A stretch of 64,000 nt of DNA from Rhododendron vialii (lineage: Eukaryota > Streptophyta > Magnoliopsida > Ericales > Ericaceae): the NCBI RefSeq assembly GCF_030253575.1, contig NC_080564.1, positions 7,608,501-7,672,500 of the forward strand, given 5' to 3'. The notes beneath the pieces are model-generated. The model made no database searches. It saw nothing but the letters and a program-made list of their open reading frames with translations, and was not told the origin of the DNA. This document shows positions 1 through 12,265 of this stretch, piece by piece. The first letter of the stretch is position 1. Each line of letters starts with the position of its first letter. Both the position numbers and the translations under genes were made by a program.

Positions 1-3000
1 TCCAGATGATGGGATTGGGTGAGGTTTTGGGGCCCAGATTGTTGAAGGGTTGGCCTTCTTGTTTTAGTCCTTCAGAGATGTTTTCAAATGACAAATTGCC
101 TTCTCCTACACCCAGAGTTCTTCCTCCAAAAAGTGAGTATCAGGCTTTTGCACTTTTGGCTAGTTGTTTATTTTAACTTTTCAAGGTTTTTTCTTTTGTG
201 ATGGGGAGAACTTTTCTGATTAGAGTAATTGATTTTGTGAGCAATGCTTGAACTTTTTCAGATTGTTGTAATTTGATTCTATTTCCAGAACAGTTTTCAA
301 CAAAGGCTTATTTCTGAAAGCACAAACAATCACCCTTTTAATACTACATTTATTTCTGACTGAAACTGCTTTTGTTAATCTTTTGGGTGTTTTCTTGAAT
401 TTGGTTTCCTTTCTACAACAAAATTTCTTGAAGTAAGTTTCAAAATCCATCGACAAAACGAGTTTCTTGAAAAAGTGTTTTGCGAAACTGATTCTGGAAA
501 TATAGCCAAAGTCAGCCCCACTAGTTATTGGCTATCAGCTAAGTAGAATTGGTATGTTTGAGATATTTGATACTGCCATACTGGGATATTTGCGTGCCAA
601 TTGCTGGTTAAAAACTATTTCCAGTATTTGATTCTGGAGATATATAGGAAAGTAACTGTAACTTGGGATTGATGTTTCTGTTTCGAGATTTTTGATCACT
701 AGTACAACTTCCGTCAATCTGCTTTTGTTGCATTTATTTGTGTTTAATTTCTGTTGTGGTTCCTCAGTTCAGATAATCCAACTTGTTCTGTTGCAGGGTT
801 GGCTTCTTTTGTGCACGAGGAGACAACTTTTATTTTATTGATGTCTTGTATTTATGATAGCTGTTTTATAGAAGCTTGTTCTTTCCGATGAGAACCAATT
901 TGTTTAATTCGCAAAACAAACTTGCCGACCTGATAATTTCCTTTGGTGTCAACTGTTTTGGGCATATGACTCATATGTTGGTTTCAAATTTTCTCCTGTT
1001 AACTTGTAATTGGGAGGATTCTTATATAAGCTCTTATAGGGACTTTTTATGGCAGGAATTTATAAGAACAATGGTTATCTTATGGTCTCTTGCAATGGAG
1101 GACTCAACCAAATGCGAGCAGCAGTATGTTGCCAGTTACATTTATCATTATTTATCACTGACCATTCAAAAAATTTGTTTTCTGTCATTCGTTGAATTGT
1201 ATTTCTTCGGCTTTTGCTCTAACTTATGCATTTTCTCTTCAGATATGTGACATGGTTGTGATTGCCAGATATCTCAATGTCACTCTTGTTGTCCCAGAAC
1301 TGGACAAAACCTCCTTTTGGGCCGATCCAAGGTTTGCTCAATTATATCTGCTGCATTTAGTTGAATTTTAACATATCAGAACTGTTTCGTTATTCTTAGG
1401 TAGTGTTTGGTTGATTGGAATGAAGCTCAAACAGAATGGTCATTCTCTTGGGTTACTTATTCCCCTGTTTGGTTTGGTAAAAAAATTGACAGAATGTACA
1501 TTAGAATGAAATGAGCATTCTGGGTTAGGCGAATGCCCATTCAAACGAGGCCATTCCTTTCCAAAATCAGTCTAGCAAACCGAACACTACAGGTTATTTA
1601 GAGCTGTTAATATTATTTACCTATGTGGCAGTGAGTTCCAAGACATATTTGACATTGATCATTTCATTACATCATTGAGAGACGAGGTTAGAATATTGAA
1701 GGAGCTACCACCTCGGCTCAAGAAGAGAGTTGAACTGGGAATGTTCCACTCATTGCCACCTGTTAGTTGGTCCAACATTTCCTATTACCATAATCAGGTT
1801 AATTTCTTTATCTAGGTGCTGGAAATAGCTGCTGCTGCTTTTTTTCACAATGTCATGACCGACTTTTGAAATCTTCATAATCAGGTTCTTCCTCTGGTGA
1901 AAAAGCATAAAGTTGTGCATCTGAATAGAACTGATGCTCGCCTTGCTAATAATGGGCTTCCGATAGAGATTCAGAAGTTGCGATGTAGAGTAAATTTCAG
2001 TGCTTTAAGATTCACTCCGGAGATAGAGGAATTGGGCAGAAGGATAGTCAGGATTCTAAGACAAAACGGCCCTTTTCTTGTCCTCCATCTCCGATATGAA
2101 ATGGATATGTTGGCTTTCTCTGGCTGCACGCGTGGTTGTAGAGATGTGGAGGTGGAAGAATTGACAAAAATGAGGTAATCTTTTATACATTTATTTCGTC
2201 TATATGCTAAACCAAATACTCAATTCTGAAAGTTATGTTTTTATTTGGCGTTCTCTATTTGACTGTCACAACGACACATCGCTAGATATGCCTACCCGTG
2301 GTGGAAGGAAAAAGTGATAGATTCCAATCTCAAACGAAAAGAAGGTTTGTGTCCTTTGACGCCAGAGGAAACTGCTTTGACATTAAGAGCACTGGGTGTT
2401 GATCGTAATGTTCAAATTTATATCGCTGCTGGAGCAATTTATGGTGGAGAAAGGAGAATGGCGAGTTTGGCATCTGCATTCCCAAATTCGGTCAGTAGAT
2501 TGAAGTGAGTGTAAAATTTCCACATTTACTCGGGGAAAATTTTGAAACAGCTTGTTTTTTTGTTTTACTGAGACAGGTTAGAAAGGAGACCCTGCTTCGA
2601 TCCTCAGAGTTGAAGTTTTTCCAAAACCATTCATCCCAAATGGCAGCACTTGATTATCTTGTATCTTTGGAAAGTGATTTATTTGTTCCAACTTATGATG
2701 GAAATATGGCTAAAGTTGTAGAAGGCCATCGGAGGTACTATATTGCTGCTAGTATGTATACTTCTTGTTCTAGTTGTTTTTGCTTTTCGGTAAATTGATC
2801 ATCTCATGCGAGATTGTGCTAAACTTTCCAGGTTTTTAGGGTTCAAGAAGACGATTCTATTAGACAGGAAGCTTCTAGTTGATTTGATTGATAGACGCAG
2901 TAATGGGTCATTGAGATGGGATGAATTCTCCTCAGTAGTTAAGGAAGCTCATGCCCATCGTATGGGGAGGCCAAAGAACCGCGTTGTGATTCCAGAGAGA

Positions 3001-3081
3001 CCAAAGGAAGAAGATTACTTCTATGCGAACCCACACGAGTGTTTGCAACAGTTCACAAGTAACCAGTTGAGAATTACATGA
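1..3081 (+). CDS. RRT1: RRT1-like RG-I rhamnosyltransferase (GT106, O-fucosyltransferase-like), 3' part
   Basis: Visible exons are 1-132 (5' end outside the window), 1056-1123, 1243-1331, 1632-1797, 1885-2174, 2286-2490, 2577-2734 and 2832-3081. All junctions are GT-AG and the phases join without a stop. The product contains [20 protein letters not shown], then [20 protein letters not shown], the [14 protein letters not shown] motif near the sugar-nucleotide site, [31 protein letters not shown] and a C-terminal [16 protein letters not shown]. These are hallmarks of the plant O-fucosyltransferase-like GT106 family. The first visible exon ([12 protein letters not shown]) and the LRIT end resemble Arabidopsis RRT1 (At5g15740). 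RRT1 is known to add rhamnose from UDP-rhamnose to rhamnogalacturonan-I in the Golgi during pectin synthesis. The N-terminal membrane anchor should lie left of base 1. The family is certain. The RRT1 subgroup is inferred from sequence and from the neighbouring CRLK2 and GLIP7 genes. A MITE sits in the intron after exon 3. Confidence 0.88.
1399..1593. mobile_element. Small Harbinger/Tourist-like MITE in RRT1-like intron
   Basis: A 195-bp element with imperfect terminal inverted repeats. The left end reads GGTAGTGTTTGGTTG and the right end, reverse-complemented, reads CCTGTAGTGTTCGGTTTG. The trinucleotide TTA flanks both sides (1396-1398 and 1594-1596), as expected for PIF/Harbinger insertions. 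It has no coding capacity. It lies within the intron between the exons ending at 1331 and starting at 1632 and does not touch either splice site. Confidence 0.6.
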
Positions 3082-3140
3082 TATTGGTACCTTTTTGTTG
3101 CTAGTGGATGGTTTACACACTGCTTAAGCGGTTTGGCCCC

Positions 3141-3273
3141 TTAGGTTGTGTTTGGATCAAGGATTTTTGGAGCAAAACGAAAAATCCCGGAAATAGGTTC
3201 TTTGGTTTTCTATCATTTCACTTTTCCTTGAACAAAATTTCTCCATAAATCCTTGCTCCAAATATGACCTAAC
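3141..3273. mobile_element. MITE with ~25-bp inverted ends
   Basis: A 133-bp element just downstream of the RRT1-like stop codon, probably inside its 3'UTR. The left end TTAGGTTGTGTTTGGATCAA is mirrored at the right by TTAGGTCATATTTGGAGCAA on the opposite strand, followed in both arms by GGATTT. It has no open frame. The superfamily is unclear; the TTA at each end is compatible with Tourist-type insertion but the flanks are not a clean duplication. Confidence 0.55.
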
Positions 3274-3555
3274 ATTTAAGAGTAGGAGTAGGAGTAGGAG
3301 AATGATTGTTCCCTGTTTGGTCAAGGGGAAACATCATGGGGGTTTTCCCCAACAAATTTTTACCATCTTTTTTACAGCAGTTACTGGGTACTGAAATTGA
3401 TGTATAGAAGACCACCCTGCCATTGCAGGAAAATTTCAAGTTGTTATTTTTTTAGTTTTTCAGATGGGGGTTTTTCAATGAATATTCCCCGTCAGATTAT
3501 ACATACTTTGTTGATATGGCTAGTCTCATATTTCATTATCTTTGCTTGGTAGTGA

Positions 3556-3589
3556 CATACATACATGCATATATATATATATACATACA

Positions 3590-3632
<43 letters not shown>
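3556..3632. repeat. AT/CATA microsatellite
   Basis: Runs of CATA and TA dinucleotides, including an uninterrupted (AT)n of about 40 bases ending at 3632. Simple sequence repeat, likely polymorphic. Confidence 0.9.
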
Positions 3633-3635
<3 letters not shown>

Positions 3636-4089
3636 AATGAGTTGATTTTATACGGGATTTTTAAAAAATATGTTTTGAACAAATCGAACGGCTCCAATTA
3701 TTTGCGTGGGCTCCGATTAGTTTATATATTCTAAACAACAGAGAATGATTGTTGGAGGGTAGCATGATCTGATTCTTTGAATATTATTTATATCTCTACA
3801 CATATTTATAAAGTGTTACTTGTAACTTTTCATGATTGTACTGTTTTACCTAATTCCAACTGGTCTGGTTTGGCAAGGCAAAGGATTAAGCAGACAGGAA
3901 TTTGAACCATGTATTTTCTTCTTTTACTCAGTTGTCCATGTATTTATATTCTATATATCTATATATCTTGTTCTCTGTTGTATTATCATCCCTATATGAT
4001 CCTCCTTAAGATTTTAGCAGCGGAAATTAGCTTACTCTGAATGATTGCCTACAATGTATAGTATTTAAGATCATATCGTTTGTTCGCCT

Positions 4090-4513
4090 GAGAGCATTCC
4101 CGTTATAATAAGTAAACGAGCGTGGATAAGTAAATTTAGCAATGCTCAAAAACACCCCACATTGTAATAAGTAAAGTTACAAATCTTTTAGCAAATAACC
4201 AAATTTCACTCATTCCATAACCAAACTTGACAACTTTTACCAATAACCAAAACTTAATAACTCAAAAATACCTCACATTGGAATCGTTTCATCATGATGA
4301 ATAATTTGGTGTGGTTGGGTGCGTGATTGGAACTCGTTTGCTATTGAACAAATGTGCATTGTGTATTGTGAGGGTTTTTTTGGTTAAGGATGCAAAAATA
4401 ACCAAGGTGGAGGTAGAAGTTGTTAAGTTTGATTATGGACTAAATGGATAATCAAATGCTGACATAACACATTTTGGTTATTGATTTTGATTATTACCAT
4501 TATGGATGCTCTA
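4090..4513. mobile_element. MITE with GAGCAT termini
   Basis: A 424-bp unit bounded by AGAGCATTCCCGTTATAATA on the left and, reverse-complemented, AGAGCATCCATAATGGTAAT on the right. Inside are diverged repeats of 'caccccacattgtaataagtaa' type sequence. It has no coding capacity and no clean target duplication. The GAGCATCC ends are a common plant MITE signature. Confidence 0.5.
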
Positions 4514-4880
4514 AGTAATTACTAACCTTTATTCACGAGAAAAAAAAAAACCCGATACCCTATAGTAGCAATTCTGATAGGTAAAAAGGGCTAGAGTGGT
4601 TTTGCCCGCGCCATTTGTGGGCTCGTTCTGAATCTGCTTGGATGATCGTTTATCGAGAGATTATCGATAAAAATGATTTTTGGGAGAGTTAATGTTCTCT
4701 AGAAGTTCTTAAATAAAGGGATTTTTGTCAGCGAATTTTTTTTTCCCTTTCATTTTACCCTAAAGGGTAAATGAGCTTTGATCCTCTTGGCACTCTCTTG
4801 ATTCACAAAACAACGGTTTCAATCATCAACGGTTCTGATCATCGAAATGGCCTACAGATAGACCACAACAACATGGAAAA

Positions 4881-5104
4881 GAAGTTTTTCAGTGCCGAGT
4901 GGGCAGGCTACGTGGTGCCGAGCACGATTTCGGCCGTCCAAACGTATTTTAGACGGTCCAGATCTATTTGGGTAATTTTTTAGTGTAAAATAACCAAAAC
5001 ACCCCCTCAAACCCACACAGATATAACCGTCCAAAACACGTTTGAACGGTCAAGATGAGTGCTCGGCACCACGTGGCCGTGCCCACCCGGCACTGAAAAA
5101 TTTC
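4881..5104. repeat. Palindromic fold-back element (224 bp)
   Basis: The left arm begins GAAGTTTTTCAGTGCCGAGT and the right arm ends with GGCACTGAAAAATTTCTCC, with GGTGCCGAGCAC and GTGCTCGGCACC deeper in each arm. The two halves can form a long imperfect hairpin. A short unpaired centre lies near 4990. No open frame spans it meaningfully. Confidence 0.65.
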
Positions 5105-6887
5105 TCCAAGAAAAGGGCGTTCTGTTTTCTAGATTATTGAAGTGTTTTGACCTTTGGTGTGAACATCGAGGAAGCCACTATCCCCATGGTCCTGGTTTTG
5201 GATTGGGAATTAAATACTACTTCCACTAGTGACGGAAATTTGGCCACTCAGAGGCAGCATCAAGCTGATTGTTGCGCCACAATTTCAGTGCTAAAGGGAC
5301 TACTGATCCAAATTTCAAAGCACTCATGAATGAATATGGACTTCTTTACCAGAACCGAGTAGTTGGGGTCTGTTCATCAATGTCAAGCGATTTTTACTTT
5401 GAAGAATGATCAGGACACGAATTCAAATACAGATGTGTCAAGAGCTATGTATATGATGCGTGTGGTTTTCAGGTGCATCAGACGGATCCGTTGCACAGCT
5501 CCTTTTACATTCGAAAAAGACTAACCGCGTTGCAACGTCTTTGATTAGGATTCTAAGGGCTCGTTTGATTGCTCGACTAGGAAGGTGGGATTAGGATTAG
5601 GATTAGGAGAACACAAGGGCCCACATGTTTTTCATTATTCTTTATTCCCGTGTTTGGCACATCTGAAAATAACCTTGGACCGATAAAGGGGGATTAACTA
5701 AAACTAGAGGGAGGGGTGGTATTAGCTTGTCCCACTTCTCTGGATTATCACCCTCTGCGTCTAACAATCAAAAATAATCTCCATCGTCTTTATCTCACTC
5801 TAACCAAACATAGTACAACTAATCCCAATATTTACGTAATTTCATCTATTATTCCGTAGACCCCACTTTTCTCCTTTATTCTCATCGTGTATTCTATCTT
5901 TTTCAATACTCCTCGAAAATAATCCAACATCAAACATGCACTGATATTTGTTTCGGAGAGCAGAAAATGTATTAAAATGCGAGGATATGTTTGGAGCGTG
6001 AAAATGCTTGATGTTCAACACTTCTTTTTTCTCCATCTTTATCTGACCTTCAACCAATGCACAATTGGCGGTGGCCAACATAACCATTCACTTCCTAAAC
6101 CTAGTTGTCCTTCAATGAGCTTTACTATAACCCAACTGGAATTGGGTTTGTTTACTACCCTCCAGGGTTGAGTTCTTTATGGATTTCATCGGTGTCTATT
6201 TTTACTCATTTGACCTACCCATTTGTGATTTGTTGTTACAGATATGCTTGCAGTATGTGCTATTTTGAGTCTATGCATTTTAGCCTGAAATGCTCATGTC
6301 TAGGAGGTGGTGGTGGTTTGTAATTCTTTCCAAACAGTTGTGATGAAATCGCTTTGTAAGTGCCGTTTGGCTTCATGAAAGAAATTTCAGATGTTCAAAA
6401 AGAAAATGGAATTGGGTTTGACAATTTATATTTCGTAATAGGTAGTATGATTTTGGTGCTTAGTTACGATTGTAGTGATCCCATGCTGATGTTTTTTTCC
6501 TTTTACATCTGCCTCCCATGGTGATGGTGATGGTGATGTTTGCTATTGCTAAGCACAAATTGGAGCCAATTCTTGTATGGTGAGAGAAATCGACCTCTCC
6601 TACAAAGTGCACCAATGAGTAAGATCCTTTAGTTGTGGTGGTGGAACCACTTCTATAAACTAGTAGTTGGATTTTCTGTGGCCCATTCTATTTCTATCCC
6701 ATGGATAACTTGAGAAGTTGGCCACGGGGAGTGTACATAAGTGAACAAATAAGAGTCAAAGATGTTACTAAGTGCTCCCTTAAAAACATCTCTGGCCCTT
6801 ACCCATTTTTTACCTAAAAATCTGAGTAAAGGCTGCATTTGGTTTGAACATCTTCAGTTCTTTACTTAGATTTTAAATCCTAACCAT

Positions 6888-6891
<4 letters not shown>

Positions 6892-6941
<50 letters not shown>
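6892..6941. repeat. (TC)n microsatellite
   Basis: An uninterrupted CT/TC dinucleotide tract of about 50 bases in the intergenic region. Unlike the other TC tracts here it is not next to a recognised gene start. Confidence 0.95.
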
Positions 6942-6942
<1 letters not shown>

Positions 6943-7766
6943 AATAAAAGACTAATTACCCATACAATCAAAAGAAACATCAATAGCCGTAATCTATCTA
7001 TCAAAGAAAAACTAAAATGTCCTATTTTATTTAGCCACTATTTACTACTTTTTTTTTTTTTTTTGATCCGACTATTTACTACTTGAGATGAGAAATATTT
7101 TCTATATACTTTCTGAACCTAATATTAGAACGTTCAATTGAATAGGCAATATACAGTCCGATCGGCTACATAAAGGATGCTCGCGTCTAGGTGATGGCGG
7201 TTTGGGTACTATCAAATTTTGTGATGAAATTTTCTTACAAGCGCCGCTGGGCTTTCTTGAATGAAATGTCTGATAAAAAAAAAAAAGAGTTATAGCATTT
7301 CTATGACCGCTGAGTAAATTTCTTTAGTTTTACTCCCAAGAAAGATAAAGACAACGACAAGAAATTAAATGGAGACAATTTCATATGATACTAGTATAAA
7401 TGAGATCAAGATGTTTACTACTTGGAGATTGTAAAAGAAGATATAACTTGGTACTATAAATTTACAGCTAATTACATTTCACAAAGAACAGACAAACAGA
7501 AACAGCCTAAGAACTTTGACATTGGTAAAATGAATGCCATCTGAACAAAAAGCAGCTTCACAATGTTTGCATGGAAGCCTTCTGAGGTAGAAGAAGAGGA
7601 TAAATATATGTAATAGGTTCATCTGGGGGGACAGCATCCACCTGGGAAAAATTGAAGCATCACATAAGCACTCGGGTATAACCATCATATAGACGAAAAC
7701 TTTATCGGAAAATGAAAAACAATTCCAGAGAGTAAGTAATGGGGTTGTTAAGCCATACTAGATACG

Positions 7767-10700
7767 TTAGGTCCTCAGCCTTTTATGAGCTTGACCGGAG
7801 TCATCATAGCTGCTCCCAAGCCCATGGACTGCCCTCAACTGATTGCCAGGAGAATAGTTCTGAGGATCCTGTATGCACAATGAAATTCTTGACAAGATTT
7901 TTAAGAAAATAAAATCTTTAAGTTCTATACGTGTTTCAAGTACGAGAAATGTTTAGGCACTCCCCTTTTTTACAAGTCATGTAAATTTACAAAATTGTCC
8001 TTCCAAGTGTGAAAAGTGAAAATGCGAAAGGACAATGTCCTGAATTCACATGTACAAACATTGAAGAAAATGAGCGCCAACATAATAATAAATAAAAAAG
8101 GACACATTTACATGCATATGTCTATTTTTCCCTCCACATGGTCATCTAAGTAGTGGGATAAGGGCCTTCTCATGATAAGACAAATGCCTTGACTTATAGA
8201 TGAGGCCTAAAAAAAAAATATTGGAGATTTTAGAGATACCTTTTCACCAAATGTAGTAGTCGGTCCAGTATTTGCTCGTTTTCCAACATCAAGCTGCACT
8301 GAGATGCTGGCCTGTGACAAATCCACTCCGGAAGATTGCAGCGCTTGAGTCAAGGTATTCAATAACCTGTTCAACAAAACCCAAAAACAGGAAATGAGAA
8401 GATCTTTTCTTTTAAAACAAAAATTATGTGAATTTCCTGCGCTAGAAGGTATACATCGTAATATGAAGCACATATTCTCAGGGAAAGGAGTTTTGAGTTG
8501 TGCACGTAGTTAGGAAAAAAGGCAATAAAATTCCAAGTACTCCAAGAAAACACCAAAGATCTACCAGTCCAAAGTCACTACAGGTGGATCATGAAGTGCA
8601 ATCCCTATAACTAGCAACTAGCAAGGAGAAGAGCATTTGGATCAACAATTCCTTCCACAGCACAAAGGGAGATAGGAGCTATCCCATCCCAAATAGCATA
8701 TATTTGGAGTTCAATCTGAAATCCTATTTTCTTGCAAGACATGTTCAGAAAAGGGAAAACTCCAGAGATTGCTTCAGGTTGCCCCGCTCTGTGGTTGGCC
8801 TTTCTACTTGACTAAGTATTCCGCTGCCTAAAAAAACTGGGAATAGCTAATAAACAGAAGGATATCAGCTAGACATTTACGGTGGCCAAATAACAAATTC
8901 ACCAATGTTCCCTAAAATTCACAAATTGTGAACTGAGCAGCACAAACCATTTTTTAAAGCAATATGGATAAACAAAGAGGTGCATTTTCTAGAATAACAT
9001 AACAGTTGCAGATGAATTTGTCCCCCCAAAGCCAAAATCTTCACAAACAAAGACATCAATCGGCGAAACACGAACTCCAAGGAACTTAATCTAGGTGCTT
9101 TTAGTGCTTACCCTTGGGAGTAGGCATTCGAAAAGCTAGCTTCAGCACTTCCAACTTTGAGCTCTTCCTGTTCACCAAGAGCATAGCTTGTAACAGCATT
9201 CTCAGTTGTAGATTGTCTAACCTGCCAAAATTGCGATTGGGACTGGGAAGCCAACTGCCCAGAATAAGAAACAGATGTTTGATGAGCTTGTGTATGCATA
9301 TCCTCAAGAACACCAGATTGCAATGGTATTTGACTTGGAGTTGCTTGATTCGATGCCATAGGGGGATGATTTAATGCATCATATGCATCAGCCTCACCCA
9401 AGTCAGATTCTGCTGAGTTACGTGCATTAGAGAGCATGGCTGGCATGACAACAGTATTATCTTCCTGACCAGATCCATTCCTCATGAGTTGCGATGGATC
9501 CATAAAACTTTCTACAGGCGCAGAATTGCTTTTCTGCACGCAAACACATGATACATGAGAGAAAGTCCACGACCTTTGTTATAACTCGTCTTGTTCGAAT
9601 TAGCACATAAAAATTCAACCTAAAACCAAGAGGAAGTGAAATCCCTTTTGAAAGATCAAAAGCTAACATAAAATATCATCGACCGAGCACCAGACCCCAT
9701 AAGTAATTAGGTTATCAGAAACAACCATATGAATAAGAACGAGAGGTCAACGGATATGCGTATCCTAAAAGTGAATTTCCCATAATGAACTTTAGGTTGC
9801 AAATAGCCACAAAGTACTTAAAGAAAGATGGAAGACGGAGACGTCATAGGTATCTGTGTCAACACAAGTATTTGACATAATAGAAAAACATTGCTACGGC
9901 CCCAAAGTACTTATAGCTCAGAAATGCAGAAGCACCCATATTCGTGAACCAGAAATACATCTTCTAGCTAGATGTAATCATTCAGCTGCAATAAAGGTAA
10001 GACTTGGTTAGTTGAACTGTCCAAGCTTCCACACACTCAAGGACCAAAGATTAGAGCCCCCTAACAGCATCAAATACCAATACACCACTAAACAAAACTG
10101 CAGGGCAAGAATGGCAGGCCAAAGCATGGCATAGATCAAGACAGGATAAAGTACATATTAAGGGTAGCAGGAAAAAAGTACATATTAAGGGTTTGGGTTT
10201 ACCCATGGCATCAACTTTGAGGGCACCTGAGTCCAACCTTGGTACGGCCCTTCATACAACTGTAACTTCTCCTGTAAAAACTGGACGTACTCAATAACCT
10301 GCATATAGATAACCATCCTTCAATTCATTTTACGGGTGAAATAAATTGGAAAATCAACAGAATCATAGACACAGATCAAAAGAAGTGGTGGACAGTGGAC
10401 CTCCAATAAAAGTGAAGCTTTGTCTCTCTTCTGATCATTTTGAGGTAGGAGATCCTTCAACATCTGAAATCTGGACATCAAACTAATAAGCCCCGAGCAC
10501 AACTAAGTTACACAAATATTGCACACAAGAAAGAGCTAGATGAATTCAATCATTCTTTGCAGGATACAATCACCAGAGTTACTAAGGAGGGGATCAACAC
10601 AGAATTCAAGTGAAGGTTTGTGTAAACATGGCCATAAATGATATCTAACCAACTAAGTTCACAAATACTGCATAAATAGAGCAAAACGCAGGGGTTAGGC

Positions 10701-11970
10701 CTTTAAGTAATTTTGACCCTCATGAGTCATGTTGATTCCAATCATCTAGAATCACTAGAGAAAAAGTTGGTAAATCACCCTGCAACTATTAATTTGAAGA
10801 TCAACTCACAAAATCGTGGGATCATAGTAGTCCTTCAACCATTCCATTTTAGAATGGCTTCTGTTGCATAATAAATAATTTTGTTATGGTGCTAGAACGT
10901 TCATGACACCAATAACTTTTTTTCCCAAAATCCGGGCATTTGGCCATACACCTCCCTATGCCACCTTCTCTCTAGCCCATAAATCACTACCTCTCTTCAA
11001 ATCTCTCACTATCCTTCACACACCTCACCCATCGAAGTCCAAATTCTGACCAACAAGGAACATTCTAGTATATCTCCAAAAGGACTAACCCAAACTTTCC
11101 CAACATTTTGGGATTACAAGTTTGTCAAGAATAGCAGGCAAATACTAGTCCACCCAGGGAGTACATGTTTTCTAGCAGCCAACGAAACCCAGCATCGTAT
11201 GCAAATCACTAAAGAATATTCCAACAAAGGAACACCATATCCTACAGCTCAAACATGTAACCAGTAAACATACTATACCAACATCCATAAACCCAAGGGG
11301 TTAGCCTGGTGGTCAAGGCCTAGGACTAAGGGGTTTGCTCTCAGGTACGAGACCTCGCACGTGCTATCAACTCCTTTGGGGCCATACGGAGTAATTGCTC
11401 CGGCTTTAATTGGGCTCCCCGCAAGTGGGCGGTGGGATTGGCCCCAATGAATAGTCAAGGGGAGCGTAAGCTGGCCCGGACACGTGAGTTATAAAAAAAT
11501 ACTATTCCAACAACCATAACTGCTATTCTTACCAATTTACAAACGCATATCTACTGTCCAACTACTCAATCCCTAAACAAAACGTTTGGACAAATTATAA
11601 ACCGAAGAGCACTCACAATCAACAAAATTGCACAACAGAAAAAAAGACTATATCGTACGTGCCTCTCGTTAATTTTGCACCTCCGACGCTGTTCCGTCTC
11701 GGAATGCTTGGACCGAGGCGCGTTGCCCTTCTGACCGGTGCCTTTTCCATCTGCTTTTGCTGTCGATCGCATATTAAATTTGGAAAAGTTAGAAAAATCA
11801 GTACCCTATATAGCACGTAAATACACGAGTCTGTGCGAATAATCGGGAGATAAAAAGCGTGGGCCCTGGCGAAAACCTATATGAGAAGTAGCATCTGTTG
11901 TTCTGGAGACAAATTCCTCATCTTCGTCTTCTTCTTCCTCTTCGTGGTGGCTCTTCAGACTTCTCACCAT
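7767..11970 (-). CDS. BIM2: BIM2/BIM3-type bHLH transcription factor (BES1-interacting Myc-like)
   Basis: Seven coding exons on the minus strand: 11970-11877, 11759-11663, 10470-10401, 10298-10203, 9533-9112, 8366-8240 and 7868-7767. The joined frame is 335 residues, close to the ~300 of BIM2/BIM3. It has an acidic N-terminus (about residues 8-22), then a basic region with H50, E54 and R58, the H-E-R triad that reads E-boxes. Helix-loop-helix follows ([34 protein letters not shown]) and a Ser/Gln/Ala-rich middle. The BIM-specific C-terminal block [20 protein letters not shown] leads to a basic HKRLRT end. BIM proteins are known to pair with BES1/BZR factors in brassinosteroid-responsive transcription in the nucleus. 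Intron 2 (10471-11662) appears to use a GC donor and contains a SINE. A GA tract lies just upstream of the start. The BIM family is secure; the exact paralogue (BIM2 versus BIM3) is not. Confidence 0.9.
11291..11499 (+). mobile_element. tRNA-derived SINE with 20-bp target duplication
   Basis: A-box-like TTAGCCTGGTGGTCAAGG and B-box-like GGTACGAGACC mark an internal pol III promoter. The body ends with GCCCGGACACGTGAGTTATA and a short A-rich tail. Flanking copies 11271-11290 (TACTATACCAACATCCATAA) and 11500-11519 (TACTATTCCAACAACCATAA) differ at only two positions, a readable target-site duplication. It is inserted in intron 2 of the BIM gene, in the opposite orientation to the gene. Confidence 0.85.
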
Positions 11971-12007
11971 TTCACCCGAGGTCCGATTCTTTTGCACTGA
12001 TTATCTG

Positions 12008-12057
<50 letters not shown>

Positions 12058-12265
12058 CGGCGATGACCCTCCGGCGGCGAATGGCCTAACTTCTCCGGTA
12101 CGGGTCTGGAAAATAAGAAATCTGTAGAATTAAGGTACATTGGAGCCCTAACGAGCTGCTCTCTTCATGTATCCATCCAGCAGGCCCAAACCCTTCCGGC
12201 CCGTTTAAAAAATATAAAACTAAAAATCTCAAGCCCGCCCACCCTAACTAAAAATCTCCAACACA
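11971..12265. promoter_or_regulatory. BIM promoter / 5'UTR region with GA tract
   Basis: The sequence upstream (on the minus strand) of the BIM start contains a 42-base GA tract at 12012-12053. Read from the gene this is a (TC)n tract about 45 bases before the ATG, so it is probably within the 5'UTR or core promoter. On the opposite strand a 24-codon frame starts at 12054 (MAGDDPPAANGLTSPVR), but nothing supports it as a gene. Confidence 0.5.
12012..12053. repeat. (GA)n microsatellite at BIM 5' end
   Basis: A perfect GA dinucleotide repeat next to the BIM start codon; it reads (TC)n in the gene's direction. Confidence 0.95.

Larger units (their letters stand above)
3082..7766. other. Convergent intergenic region between RRT1-like and BIM genes
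   Basis: This 4.7 kb gap separates the 3' ends of two convergent genes. It holds the 3'UTR of the RRT1-like gene (probably to about 3.8 kb), an AT microsatellite, at least three MITE-like units listed separately, a TC microsatellite, and the 3'UTR of the BIM gene at the right edge. The stretch 5130-5540 has fragments of open frame but no family I recognise. The stretch 5560-5830 looks like another small transposon relic (ends resembling GGGCTCGTTTGATTGC and TAACCAAACATAG), without clear target duplication. From 5840 to 6890 I see only low-complexity AT-rich sequence. Confidence 0.5.

Noticed and set aside
5589-5610. Telomere-like GGATTA repeats
   Set aside because: Only three units; too few to mean an interstitial telomere.
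11658-11663. Canonical GT donor for BIM intron 2
   Set aside because: Using it changes the invariant Arg-Phe-Gln of the bHLH; kept only as an alternative splice form.
11971-11997. Longer BIM N-terminus starting upstream of 11970
   Set aside because: The upstream in-frame start would be GTG, not ATG; BIM relatives start near the acidic stretch.
12054-12128. Short frame MAGDDPPAANGLTSP on the + strand
   Set aside because: 24 codons then stop, no donor in phase that leads to a recognisable exon.
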